From positions 2,195,967-2,259,966 of the forward strand of contig NC_135184.1 in NCBI RefSeq assembly GCF_041146795.1: DNA of 64,000 nt, written 5' to 3'. Every line of letters starts with the position of its first letter. Position 1 is the stretch's first letter. A program made the position numbers and the translations under genes. The notes beneath the pieces are model-generated. The model was not told the DNA's origin and did no database searches. It saw nothing but the letters and a program-made list of their open reading frames with translations. This document shows positions 1-11,223 of this stretch, piece after piece. The DNA comes from Maylandia zebra. Lineage: Eukaryota; Chordata; Actinopteri; Cichliformes; Cichlidae.

Positions 1-1263
1 GGATCAATGCTGAGAAAGGACTGGACTTTGCACTGGAGGGATATGATGTGAACTTAGAATGTATAGCAATTGAAATTTCTAAGGAAAAAGAGAAAAAAAC
101 ACCTGGATCTAGTATTCAAGTATTTAATGACTTCATAGAAGATGTATTCTCTAAAACAAATCAAAAACTTATGTTTGTCTGTGGTGATTCTAACATTGAC
201 TTGTTGAATCCAAAAAAAGCATAAAATGACTGCAGAATTTCTAAACTCTGCGTACAATTTGAGTTTACGTCCTAAAATGACCAGGCCTAGCAGACTTACA
301 CCTCATTGTGCCACTTTAAATTGACAATATTTTCACTAATAATATAGAAAACAACATTGTGAGCGGATTATTAGCTAATGATATCAGTGATCACCTACCA
401 GTTTTTGCAGTTATAAACTGCAAAAACTGGTAGTTGACACTAATTACAATAGAAATCAGCATGAAGAACAACTGAGATACAGACGTGTAAGGACAGAAGA
501 AACTGAATGCACCCAAGAACGATAATAAGCGATATGAAAATAAATATAAAAAATACAAAACTAAGTTGACCAATATTATACGCATATGTAGAAAGGAGTA
601 TTATAGTAAAACACTGATAAATAATAAACATAATATGAAGGGAATATAGGATGTTTTAAACAGTATCATTAAAAATAATTCTGATAACAAAGTTATCCTC
701 ATTATTTTATTGACAGTGGCAATATAATGAAAAACACTGCTGATGTGATCAACAGCTTTAATCATTAATTTGTAAATATTGGACCAAATCTGGCAGAACA
801 AATTCTGCCATCTGTAGCCTGAGTGATACGAACCCTAACTCGATGTTCGTCACAGCAGTGGAGGAAAAAGAAATAACTGACAATGTAAATGTGTGTAAAT
901 ATAAAACATCAACTGATTGTAATGATATTGACATGAAAATCGTCAAGAAGGTCATAGAAGGAACCACTAACATGCATCTGCAACTTATCATTTCCGACTG
1001 GAAAAGTTTCAAACAAAATTAAAATGGCTAAAGTTGTGCCGCTGAATAAAACTGAGGATAGACACCACTTCACAAATTACAGGCCTGTTTCTTTACTACC
1101 AAGATCAACATCACTGGCATCAATCGAATCAATCGAGGAGATTACAAATGCTACAGATCAGAAACGGTATGCAGCTGCACTATTTCTGGATCTCAAGAAA
1201 GCATTTGATACAATCAATCATGACAGATTAATTAATAAACAGGGACCAGAGGAGTTGTACTGA
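1..1263 (+). mobile_element. Decayed LINE retrotransposon, endonuclease and RT fragments
   Basis: Plus-strand translation, spread over several frames, gives remnants of an apurinic-type endonuclease and then a reverse transcriptase. Near 185-200 there is a GDSNIDLLNP stretch, where the family norm is GDFN. Near 385-400 there is a SDHLPVFAV stretch typical of the endonuclease C-terminus. At 1075-1105 there is NYRPVSLLP and at 1180-1230 FLDLKKAFDTINH, both RT block motifs. Stops and frameshifts are frequent and the RT core beyond 1263 is missing. The element probably starts left of the window. The LINE clade is uncertain. It is a dead copy with no role in the TRG locus. Confidence 0.6.
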
Positions 1264-2756
1264 AGTTTCAATTCAAATTCAGATTGAGGCAGTGTGCGGT
1301 TGTGAGCAGCAGGTGGCAGCAGAGTAAACAGTAACATATTTGCTGACAAAGCAGGCCGATGAAGGCTGAGTCCAGAATCACTCACTAATTATGAAATGGT
1401 GGAACACACATGGAGTTCCCATTTAACAGTGATGTTCAATATATAGTGAGTGTTATTCTTAGAACAACTTTTTGTGATTATGTGTAGATTTTTGTTTATT
1501 AGTAAGATAAATATTAGATTTCCTGACAACAGTGACGTCGTGGAAAGTTAATCTTTTTATGCACCAGTTTAAGTAAGAATTTAACTGTGATTCAGTGTCT
1601 GAGCTGTAAGCTGTGAGCTCATGAGCAAAACTTAAAAAAAACAAACACTTTGGGACAATACTGTGGTTATTGCTCGTTACAGATCAACACAGGGTAATCA
1701 TTCTGGTCACCAGCTTGGTCAAACCTGCCATGGGATGGTAGCCAATATAGTTGTTGGCTGACTTGCCAAAAATGCTGTTTATTTGCCAAAGGCAAACGTG
1801 TTTTGTCTCGTCAGACTTCATCCAGTCCAATAAACGACAAAGTCAACAGCAGAATAAGCTGTTATAAGAAAGTTATATATTTAAAAACCTCTCTGGTTAC
1901 TCTGGTATGAATAACTCTGAATCACTTCATGGTAAATAACACTATCTGCAAAAAACTGAAGGAATTCCAGATCACAAGTTTGTAGTTCACCATACAAGTG
2001 ACGACCTTTGACCTTCATCAGGTTTTATTTAATTGTGTCAGAGAAACTCAAACGTGCTCTTCATGCAGCTGAGTACATCAAGTGTTTAAAACAGAAGCTG
2101 TGCAGGTCTGAGATCAGCAGCTCTCTGAAACACCAAACTGAGGTCCTGTTAATGCTGATATACAGTGACACAGTTACAGGGGTGAGTAATCCTTTTGTTT
2201 TTTTGTCTTTAACTTTATCAATAAAACAGCTGCAGCTTTCACTACAGCACGTGTGGTACTTTAACCTTTGTACTGTTTCCATCAGTTCATTTTGCAGTTA
2301 ACATGTGAACATGTTGGATGATCTGTCTGCTGTCACTGGTGGTGCTGAGGTCTGAATCTGAGGGCAGCTCCTGTAATCACAAAGAGAACAGAACCATCAC
2401 AAACTCAAATATAAAGTTTATCTCTTAAATCATGTGGAGACTGAAAACATGCTGTTGTTTGCACATGTTTAATATTCAGCTCTGCACATGAGCTGAAGCA
2501 GGATGCAGCCTGTTGCATTTACAGTATAACACTTGTGATAAAAGTACAGTAATGATAATTAGTGACTGAGCAGCTCGGGGCGTTTCTCTTGTTTTCTTTA
2601 GTCAGGGTAAATCCATTCGCCTGCACAGATTAGCTAAACTAACTTTACAAAACAAGTTTCCCCGACAGCCGAGTGCTCATCTTAGCTAGCTAGGTCTCAG
2701 GACTTAGCTTAGGTAGTTACGAATTAGTTTACAAACACATTTAACTTACCGAAAAA
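1264..2756. other. No gene recognised
   Basis: AT-rich intergenic DNA. A 97-codon plus-strand reading frame at 2008-2301 has no recognisable domain and no supporting splice context, so it is not called as a gene. Confidence 0.5.
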
Positions 2757-3763
2757 TAGTAATGTGCGGCTCGATCCTGAAATATCGATTCCTCTGATAC
2801 CAATCATTTAATCAGAATCAGAATACTTTATTGATCCCTGGGGGAATTATTTTTTGTTATTTTTTGTCACAGTGCTCCATTATAAACCAACATTAAGACA
2901 AGACAGACAATACGCTAACTAAGAATAGTACAATATATACATATATATACATACATGAGTCACTCATAAATAAATTTATGTTCTAGAATCGATTCTCACA
3001 ACAAATAAAACACTGAAAAAGCCAAACAATAACATTCTTAAGTTATCAGAGTGACTTATATATCATGTTTAACCTGAGTAGTGAAAGCCCGCGGGGGTTT
3101 GAAGACGATGTGTCGGCTCAGATGTTTGAACTTTCCACAGCTACATTCTCACCTGAAAATATGTTAAAAGGTTTTTTGCGACCCAGAAAGAGAAATAAGA
3201 GTAATATTAAAACTAAGTCGCTGCCGCCGTTGTTGGAAACCAGAATTGGCTGGGCCGCGCTATGAATTCTGCGATATGGTTTTTCTATTTTGTTGACCGG
3301 GTGGACAATCGGGAGAAATTCGGGAGAATGGTGGCTCCGGGAGATTTTCAGGAGGGGCACTGAAATTCAGTATTCTCCTGGAAAAATCAGGAGGGTTGAC
3401 ATGTATGGTTGTGGCAACATCACTAACCATGTCAAACACCTCAGAGTAAATCATATCACAGAATATGAGGCGCGTATGTTGAGGCGAACTGAAGAGGAGG
3501 ACAGGGACAGGTGCTCTCACTGAGTCCTTTAGTGCTGCAGGCGGGCAAGGTGTTCAAATAGGCACAACTTCAGTTTTTTTTTCTATATGATGAACTCTGC
3601 ATTACTAAGTGATAAGAACAAGTAGTCTGATGTCCTGTAATCATAATGACGCTATAATTTGAGATACAATAAATAAAATAAGTTTTTGTACAAAGTATCG
3701 TATCGGATCAGTATCGTCGATCGGATCGGAAAGAAAATCAGTGGTATCGCACATCACTACCGG
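2757..3763. mobile_element. Candidate DNA-transposon remnant with inverted ends
   Basis: The left edge reads AGTAATGTGCGGCTCGAT and the right edge, on the opposite strand, reads AGTGATGTGCGATACCAC, giving similar inverted ends about 1 kb apart. Inside, around 3410-3520, a frame with TNHVKHLRVNH resembles the His-rich end of a BED zinc finger from hAT transposases. No clean 8-bp target duplication is visible. A LINE tail is inserted at 2811-2998. Confidence 0.35.
2811..2998 (-). repeat. LINE 3' tail, 5'-truncated copy
   Basis: The sequence beginning with repeated ATCAGAATCAGAAT and then ACTTTATTGATCCCTGGGGG closely matches 58495-58660, the 3' end of the minus-strand L2-like LINE at 58.5-60.0 kb. 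Only the 3' untranslated tail is present, as expected from abortive target-primed reverse transcription. Confidence 0.75.
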
Positions 3764-5343
3764 GGCCTCGGGTCCTTCTGTCCAGTTTACTGAAGAACAC
3801 CTCAGGCTGTCAGGTTAAAACACTCGGTCGTGTTTTCGTAGCGTAAACTCTGGCCCTCCTCGCAGAGCCTACGCTCTATCTGCTATTCCCGAACAGAGAT
3901 ACGCAAGTTTCTCCGTGACTGCAGCTGCCAGTCAAAGCTGTCATGATGACGTTTCACCCCAATTTAACACAATGGCGGTAGGAAGTAGAATCAAACTCAT
4001 GGGAGAGGAGACCCCTCGGACATCAATCAGCGTGATGAGAACTATTGAAAACAAAAGAAAGAAACTTTGGAAAAATTTATCTGAGGAGAATTAATTAATT
4101 TTAGTCTGACCCCAGTCCCATCCGCTAACATGGAGGAGGCGGGGTTTATGACCTATACTGCAGCCAGACACCAGGGGGCGATAGAGACGTTTTGGCTTCA
4201 TTTTTGGGGAGCTGTCGCGTCGTCCATGTTATCTACTGTAATTTGTCTGTAGAGCTGGTCTATGGGGTTAACAGCACGAAGCTGTGTTGGACTGGGAACA
4301 GGAGCTTGCATCGCTCCAGGACCTCTTTGGGGAACTGGTCGTGTACACTAAAGTCTGTTTCTTTCGGCTCCCTTCAGTGAGCTGGGTCACATTCTCAGTT
4401 AGAGACTTGACAAAGTCCCTTAGTGAGTGAGCCTCTGGATGTTGGCAAATTCCTTAGTCGGTGGTGTTGTTCTGGGGGAGATGCTGGGTGACTTCTCCTA
4501 GAAGACAGCATCTTGTTCTTGGCTGGGGAAGAGGAACTCAGGCCTTCTTAATGACTAGTGTTGAAACACCAGTCACTGTATTCCTGGAGAGCATATAAAT
4601 TCTTCTTGCTGTTCTCCAGGGTTTCGGAAATGATTAATGCAGATGTGTGTTGTCCGTCAATTGTTTGGTGTAATTTAAGCTTTAAAAAGTGCTTGTTTAA
4701 TTTGTTTAATGTTGAGCTTTCTGAGCCAAGCTGTGAGTCTGCCTTCATTTTGTTGCCATGCCAACTGCTGTTTCTTTGAAAATGTAGCTGCCGTGTAAAG
4801 TTTGATTATTTTATTCAGCATTACTGTTCATATTTGTTTTTGTTTGTCCACCTTTCATTCAAATATGATTTTTGGTAAATTGACTGGTTCCCTTATTTCC
4901 CGGTTCTACTCGACCTGAGCACTCAAAGCTCTTTATACAACATGCTTCATTCACCCAATCACTTTTTTCTACTTAAGAGCTTTCTATCTAAAATCACACA
5001 TAATTATATTCAGATATACGCATTGGAGAGCTCAGATATCGAGGATATTGGGCATGACAAATATCCTGGAACAGCCAGTGATTGAACCATGAACCTTCCG
5101 ACTGGTATATTTCTCGGTCTACCAACAGCTACAGCTACCACCGTTTTGGGCTCTATATCTACAAACGGTAAGTGAGCTTTTTATTTATTTATTTTTAATT
5201 TTTTTATTCTATGTTTGTGGGTTCTTGTTGTTAGGTCTTGTTAAAGATCTAATCATCTTGCACAATGACAATCATATTAATTCACAATTCTGTAACACAT
5301 GTGTTGCCAAGTGGCATTAACTGCACTTAAACCCAATGTAAAA
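3764..5343. other. No gene recognised
   Basis: Intergenic DNA with short reading frames only (for example 4192-4380 and 4558-4779) that show no known domain. The stretch around 4170-4240 has the look of an interspersed repeat, but no edges could be defined. Confidence 0.45.
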
Positions 5344-5604
5344 TCAGGTGCCAGTGTCTCCTTTGGTATGTGACACATGGCTGGTTAAATGAAAACAATC
5401 TATGATGTTGATAAAATCAAAGTGGTCAGAGTCATCGGCTATGTGAATGTTAAAATCCCCAACTATACGCTGTGTGTCCGTTAAAGGCTGATGATGCACC
5501 ACAGCACAATAAAAAGGATTCTTATTCCTGACTTTAATCAGCTGTTCGCCTTCACTGAACTGCAACACTTCGTTGATACAGAGTGTGCAGAGGATGGAAG
5601 TCAT
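5344..5604 (-). pseudogene. LINE endonuclease-domain fragment
   Basis: The minus-strand frame contains VGDFNIHIADDSDHF followed by a TSHVSHTKGDT stretch. GDFN is the catalytic motif of LINE apurinic-type endonucleases, and the later TxHxxGxTHTKG region is typical of fish L2/CR1-type elements. Only about 86 codons remain and no RT follows, so this is a fossil. Confidence 0.55.
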
Positions 5605-6049
5605 TTTCTAATAAGATTTTAAAGTCAGAGGAGTGAGGCATGTATGTGTGAACATGTAAATGTGGATATAAACATAAATGTGAAGTTCTTGATGATAAAT
5701 CGTGTCTTTATTCAGATTTGATTTCTTTTTTGGGTGTCATGAGTGTAGAGTTATACAAGTAATTGAAGCGTGGTTTAAATAAATTAGCAAACACAAAGAA
5801 ATATCATCCTGTGGTATAACACGGGAATTACAGAGAGTTGTTAGACAAAAATCGAGCTTAATCAGGAATGTGGAGAGGAGCAGAATTTTATTTGGTTACA
5901 GAGTTTTGAGCGCAATTAAAAAAGATGCAGTAGAGCATTTTAGGTCTGTAATAATTAAAAAAAAAATCAAGTTCGTGTTTTAGTAAATACCTAAATGTTT
6001 GTAAATTATGCCACCCAGATGGTGTTTACATGCTGTGGTATTCAACACA
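5605..6049. other. No gene recognised
   Basis: AT-rich DNA upstream of the first V gene. Nothing with coding potential or repeat edges was identified. Confidence 0.4.
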
Positions 6050-6263
6050 AGATGATCAAACCACAGCAGCTTTGGCTGAGCTGTCAGTCAGGAGCGGTAC
6101 GTTCCTCTGTGGACTGCAGGGGCTGATGGGAGCTTTGAAGAACTGCTGCATATCAGCGGAGGGGGAAGACCCGTCTGATCTCACAGCTCGTCCTTGTTTG
6201 GCCTCAGCTGCATCAGAGCGCCACTTCTCCCCAGGTTCACCAGAGGAAACACCACTGCACAAA
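6050..6263 (+). promoter_or_regulatory. Conserved upstream region of TRG V1 (likely promoter)
   Basis: About 210 bp directly upstream of the V1 leader ATG aligns with the region upstream of V3 on the other strand (39641-39850). Shared blocks include CCACAGCAGCTT near 6061 and CACTTCTCCCCAGGTTCACC near 6222-6241. Retention ahead of two intact V genes suggests promoter and 5' UTR. No canonical TATA box or octamer was found, so its promoter role is inferred. Confidence 0.5.
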
Positions 6264-6714
6264 ATGCTTTTCCTCCCAGCTGCTGCTCTGTGCTGTCTGT
6301 GTTCAGGTGAGTGTTTCCAGTCAGGAGCCAACAAAGTCAACCTGTAACAAACACTGTCACACTAACCTTCATCTATCTGTCTGTGTCTCTACAGCACTGG
6401 TTACCATGGCAGCACAGATGATTCAGGAGGATTTAACATTGACCAGGAGAGTTGGAGAAAGTGTCTCCTTCAGCTGTGGAGATGATGAATGTGACTATAC
6501 TGGTTTGATCTGGTACCAGAAGAAAGATACTGAACCATTTAGGCTAGTTCTTGTCGTGGATACTGATGATGGTAGAGTTGAGTCAAGTTCTAATCATTCC
6601 CAGAAAGATGATTTTTCAGTTGAGATTAAACAGAACAGATACCAGTTGAAGATAGAGAAAGTTAAACTTGAGCATTCGGCCACTTATTACTGTGCCTGTT
6701 GGAAGGACGCACCC
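6264..6714 (+). CDS. T-cell receptor gamma variable gene V1, intact germline segment
   Basis: This is the germline variable gene of a gamma-type TCR chain. The leader exon 6264-6306 (43 bp) encodes MLFLPAAALCCLCS and ends at CAG|GTGAGT. An 88-bp intron follows, and the V exon runs 6395-6714 after a CTCTACAG acceptor. The V domain shows the first Cys (SFSCG), the core Trp (WYQKK) and the second Cys in YYCACW. The CACW start of CDR3 is also typical of mammalian gamma V genes. CDR1 carries an extra Cys (DDECDY). A 23-type RSS abuts the 3' end. The assignment to gamma also rests on the linked C genes. It is expected to rearrange to J1 (11169-11223) and splice to C1; inversion could also join it to J3. 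Confidence 0.88.
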
Positions 6715-6752
6715 CACAGTGAGAAATGATGCCTGCAGCCTGAGCAAAAACC
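6715..6752 (+). other. 23-type recombination signal sequence of V1
   Basis: A perfect CACAGTG heptamer at 6715-6721 is followed by a 22-bp spacer and the nonamer GCAAAAACC at 6744-6752, which differs from the consensus ACAAAAACC at one base. Reading the nonamer one base later gives a 23-bp spacer. This is the V-side signal for RAG1/RAG2. Confidence 0.88.
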
Positions 6753-7001
6753 AAAGCATACAGAGATGTCAATCAGAGTTTGTGACAGGAAGAGAGCAGT
6801 AAACCACAGCCCAGGTGGATGTATTTCTTCACAATCACAACCATACTGAGGCTGTCCTGCTCCAGAAATGGAAAGCCGTTTCTTTGTTGTTGCTGTTGTT
6901 TCAAGCAGCTATTACAATCTTACGTATCTTTTTCAATTAGAGCTACAAGTTGGTTGTGTTACTAAATAGGGAAAGGAATGTGTGTTGGCAAAACTGATTG
7001 A

Positions 7002-7500
7002 TTGAGAGCAAAGCTCTCAATTTACTGGCCGATCTACATCCCTGCCCTCACCTATGGTTACGAGCTGTGGGTAGTGGCTAAAAGAAGGAGATCGCGGATA
7101 CAAGCGGTGGAAATTAGCTTCCTCCGAAGGTTGAATGGCATCTCCCTTAGAGATAGGGCGAGAGGTTCAGCCATTTGGGTGGGGCTCAGAGTAGAGCCGC
7201 TGCTCTTCCACATCGAAAGGAGCCAGCTGAGGTGTTTCGGGGATCTGACAAGGATGCCTCCTGGGCTCCTCTTGGGTGAGGTGTTCTGGGCATGTCCCAC
7301 CGGGAGGAGGTCCTGGGGCAGACCCAGGACATGTTGGAAAGATTATATCTCTCAGCTGGACTGGGAACGCCTGGGTATTCCCCTGGATAAGCTGGAGGAG
7401 GTGGCTGGGGAGAGGAAGGTCTGGGCTTCTCTGCTTGGGCTGCTGCCCCCACAACCCGGCCCCGGTTAAAGCAGAGGAAAATAAACGGATGGATGAATGT
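7002..7500 (+). mobile_element. Rex3-like (RTE-type) LINE, 3' end of the RT ORF and tail
   Basis: The plus-strand frame 7002-7469 encodes the C-terminal part of a LINE polyprotein, with SFLRRLNGISLRDRARGS, RSQLRCFG and GRRSWGRPRTCWKDYISQL, ending at QPGPG. The tail ends in GGATGGATGAATG, resembling the GATG-type repeat tail of Rex3. The catalytic RT domain is absent because of 5' truncation. A related copy on the opposite strand lies at 13366-13590. Confidence 0.65.
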
Positions 7501-7504
7501 GTGT

Positions 7505-8869
7505 TTGCATCTTAACCCTTAGGTACTTTTCATATTCAATTTTCTTAGTATGGTGGGGGCCTGTATTGACTGAGGCCCAAGATTCCCTCTCAGATGTCTT
7601 CAACAAATACTGAACTCCTAGAATATTACAAAGCGGCAACCAATGGGCCGTGGAGCTGGGAGAACTTCTTTTTGTACTTTTAGGTTTTACACCACACGTT
7701 TTTGGAGCAAAAACATGGGTTATCATACACCATTATGCACTTTTTACCTAAGACAAACACAAACCATAAAGATTTAACTAAATTTGATTAAATTCAGCCT
7801 GAAAACTGATGTAGAGATTACTGATAGGGCAGAAATGTTTAGAGATAGTAGTAGTGGCCCATGTAGGGACTTCTGCTTTTAATGAGCAAAGCTGATACAA
7901 TGAATAATTTCAGGTCTTCTGTTTTCTTCTACTAGGTTCCTTGACTGCAATGCAGTCTGTGGATAAACTGCAAGAAAAGAACAAGGATGTAGACAAGAAA
8001 TGGAGAATGTGTGAGCTGTGGAGAAGGATCTAGAAAAAAGACTGAGAATAGAACTGTGCTACTGTCCGGCAGTATTAAAAGTGAGATTGTCTGAAGTAGG
8101 ATAAAAAGAGATACTCAGGGGAGATCAAAGACAAGTTTAAAAACACATCACAGGCAGCACTTGGTAATGAAGCTTTTGCTTCCCCATGATTGCTTGTCAT
8201 ATTGAAGTGATGGTAGATGTTCTGTGGATCTGACAGAATTGAGCTCATTGCTTACACTTTATTTATCGGCATCTTTAAAGGTCCTCAAGGTCACCTTACA
8301 TCAGTGCAACAAAATAAAAACATAAGGTAAACAAAAAATTTAAAAAAAAAAGCATAAAGGCTAAAAAAGGTAAAAATAGACTAAGACAGTCATGATGAAG
8401 AGTATGCAATTCTGAATAGATGGGTTTTAAGACATGATTTAAAAGTAGAGCAAGAGTTTGAAGTCTGGAGATCTGGAGGACCTTAACAGTCATGATGTTA
8501 TAATGTCTGAAAGCCAGCTGTCCAAAAACAGCCCAGCGGCTAACAGCTGAAGCTAATAGCTGACAGTAAATATGGCCGAACAGGTAACGCAGAGAAACAC
8601 TTTACCTGGCAGACAATACAGGTTCATAGAGTAAAACAAACTTGTGCAACTATACTAAGCAATAAGTATAGAAAGAGAGCAGCGGCAGCTAAAACGCACC
8701 AGCGTTCACTCCCTCCCAGCGTGTCTGACACGAAGTGTTAAGTGTTATCGCCTAAAGTAGATTTGTTCACATTTTTGATTCGTAAGTAAATTCTTGGATT
8801 TCTCTTAAATTAACATTCTTATTTTCTAAGTTGTGCCTCTGAAGTCATACAGTAACTCAATATAATAAA
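7505..8869. other. V1-J1 interval without recognised genes
   Basis: Non-coding DNA between V1 and J1. No second V or J segment with an RSS was found in it. Confidence 0.45.
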
Positions 8870-9181
8870 CAGTAAATGGCCTGTATTTGTATAGCGCTTT
8901 ACTAGTCCCTAAGGACCCCAAAGCGCTTTACACATTGAGTCATCCACCCATTCACACACTGGTGTGATGGAACAAGCTACATTGTGGGGAGCCCTGGGGC
9001 GCACTGACAGAGGCGAGGCTGCTGAACGCTGGCGTCACCGGGCCCTCTGACCACCACCAGTAGGCAACGGGTGAAGTGTCTTGCCCAAGGACACAACGAC
9101 CGAGACTGTCCGAGCCGGGGCTCAAATCGGCATCCTTCCGATTACAAGGCGAACTCCCAACTTTTGAGCCACGATCGCCCA
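8870..9181. repeat. Common fish interspersed repeat (ATGGCCTGTATTTG family)
   Basis: It starts near AAATGGCCTGTATTTGTATA and runs through CCCCAAAGCGCTTTACAC, CACTGACAGAGGCGAGGC and GTCTTGCCCAAGGACACAAC. Another copy at 37037-38230 is interrupted by a hAT element. I recognise the sequence as a frequent teleost repeat but cannot name its class with confidence. Confidence 0.6.
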
Positions 9182-9299
9182 AATAAATATAATGCAAACC
9201 TTAATATAGTACTGAACATGTTGTTTTAGCCAAAGCTGAAAAATCACATTTTCAGAAATATTCATTATTTGGGGGCCTTTATAGTAATTTATCTAGGGA

Positions 9300-10925
9300 G
9301 CTTGGGAAGAAAAGTGACTGGACTTCTTTAAGTTTGAAGTGCACTGGGATGTCGTACTCGTAGAAGACTCCTGAGTTTTTCACTCCTTATGGAAACGGTT
9401 TATCAGCGAAACTCAGGAGAGTCTTCTCCCAGCATGACATCCCAGTTTACTGCCGACCCAGCCATACACTCAGACAGAAACTGGTTCATCCCAAAGACAA
9501 AACTCCCAAACACAAACTTAACAACGTGGTGTTTGCTGTACAGTGTAGCGAGGAATGCTCAGACCTCTACATTGGAGAAACCAAACAGCCACTTCATGAA
9601 CGCATGGCACATGGATTTCATGTCAGAGAGGCCTCAGTCCGTCCGAATTGTTTGCAACATCTCCCGCATCATCAGGCTGAGCCCAGGAGCTCCTCAGGGC
9701 CGTGTTCTCAGCCCACTGTTGTTCACCCTCCTGAAACACGACTTCCCTGCCCTGCACAGCTCTAACCACATCATCAAGTTCGCTGACGACACAAACATGG
9801 TTGGACTCATCAGCAGCAACGACGAGTCAGCGTACAGAGATGAGGTTCAGCAGCTGGAGTTCTGGTGCAGTGAGAGCAACCTGTCACTGAATGTGGACAA
9901 AACCAAGGAGATGACTGTCGACTTCAGGAAGACTGGCTCCACCCATACACCACTCAGCATCCACGGTTCCACGGTGGAGACTGTTAATAGCACCAAGTTC
10001 CTGTGAGTTCACATCTCAGACGACCTTACCTGGACCATCAACACCGCCTCCATCACCAAAAAGGCCCAGTAGTGCCTCCCCTTCCTGAGATGCCTAAGGC
10101 GGGCCAACCATCCTTGTCCCACGCTCACCATGTTCTACAGGGGCACCATAGAGAGTGTTCTGACCACCTGCATCCCCGTGTGGTTTAGAAACTGAAAAGT
10201 TGGCAACCTCAGCCAGCTACATCAGATCGTCACATCAGCTGCTATGATCATCAGAACATCTCTCTCTCGACTACACCTTCCATAAGCGCTGCATCAGCAA
10301 GGCCTTCAGCATCGTGCTTGACCCCTCACACCCCTCACATGGGCTTTTCTCCCTCCTCACATCCGGCAGATGCTACCCCAGCATCGGGGCCAGATCCTCC
10401 AGACTGTGAGACAGCTTTTTCCCGCCAGCCATCAGACTCCTGAACTCTCTACCGGTGTTCAGTGTAAAGTGTATATTTATTCTTACTCTTCCTATATTTA
10501 TTGTTGTTCTTTTGCACTGCTGTAACTGGAGCCTCATCGTCTCGTCTCTCTATATACTGTACTGTATATAGCAGAGAGACAATAAAGTTTACTTTGACGA
10601 CGATAGAAGAGCCACCCCTACAGGACAAGACTCAGCAGTCCATCTGCATCTAAAGGACAAAGGTCGCATTTCAAGGATACCAATGTTCACATTTTGGACA
10701 CAGAAGGCAGAAAGAGTGAAATAAACCATCTATGTCCATTGTGAATGACCATCCTTGAACACAGGCGGTGGCCAACAACATCAACAGTCTGCCACCTACA
10801 GTACAGTTTTGAGATCCTGTCCCAGGCACCTTAACATCCACTCAAATCTTGCATCACTTGATCGCATGGCAAGGTAGTTTCACATGAAACCTTGGCTCAT
10901 GTGATAAGGCACATGATCAATAGTG
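9300..10925 (+). mobile_element. Penelope-like element fragment, interrupted by a LINE
   Basis: Residual end sequence (GACTTCTTTAAG) is followed by a coding remnant with FAVQCSEECSDLYIGETKQP near 9531-9590. This is the GIY-YIG endonuclease type found at the C-terminus of Penelope-like elements, and it corresponds to the longer copy at 25907-26371. The match stops near 9610 and resumes near 10601 (AGAAGAGCCAC, then a cognate of VHLHLKVKGHS and the 3' region to about 10925). The 9611-10600 block is therefore an insertion. Confidence 0.7.
9611..10600 (+). mobile_element. 5'-truncated L2-like LINE inserted in the Penelope-like element
   Basis: RT motifs SPGAPQGRVLSPLLFTLL and KFADDTNMVGL are readable at about 9676-9805. 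They are followed by NVDKTKEMTVDFRKTG and then stops near 10004 and 10068 within a continuing RT C-terminus. The 3' end is GACAATAAAGTTTACTTTGACG. The insertion splits the flanking Penelope-like coding sequence and has the same orientation. The target-site duplication is not clear. Confidence 0.65.
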
Positions 10926-11140
10926 CCAGGTTTTTAATCCTAGTAGGAGGACTTACTTACAACCAGTGCATCCCTGGTTATGGCTAAAAACAGGAGAAGA
11001 GACGTGTTGATATAAATATTAGATTGAAAAAATTTACCTATCCTAGCTGTCATGAAAAACAAGAAAGTGGATGGATGGAAAAATGGCATTCTGGTATCAT
11101 CTGGACTCTTCCATCTCAGCTGATCATTGAACAGCAGGCA
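10926..11140. other. Short interval upstream of J1
   Basis: Nothing recognisable apart from the immediate J1 flank. Confidence 0.4.
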
Positions 11141-11168
11141 GGTTTTTGTATGAGTGTTTCTCACTGTG
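11141..11168 (+). other. 12-type recombination signal sequence of J1
   Basis: The nonamer GGTTTTTGT (11141-11149), a 12-bp spacer and the heptamer CACTGTG (11162-11168) are all consensus. This is the complement needed to join the 23-type V signals. Confidence 0.92.
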
Positions 11169-11223
11169 GAAGGAGGCTATGATTACGACATCTTCGGCTC
11201 TGGAACTAAACTGTATGTAACAG
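11169..11223 (+). CDS. T-cell receptor gamma joining segment J1
   Basis: A 55-bp segment encodes EGGYDYDIFGSGTKLYVT plus one base of the next codon. The FGxG motif (FGSG) and the TKL...VT tail are standard for J segments. It ends at ACAG|GTAAGA, a consensus splice donor in phase 1 that matches the phase of C1 exon 1 at 12700. A 12-type RSS abuts its 5' end. It supplies the last strand of the V domain after V-J joining. Confidence 0.9.

Noticed and set aside
9389..10006. 205-codon open frame that looks like a gene
   Set aside because: It runs through the junction of a Penelope-like fragment (read in the wrong frame) into a LINE RT, so it is a chance fusion.
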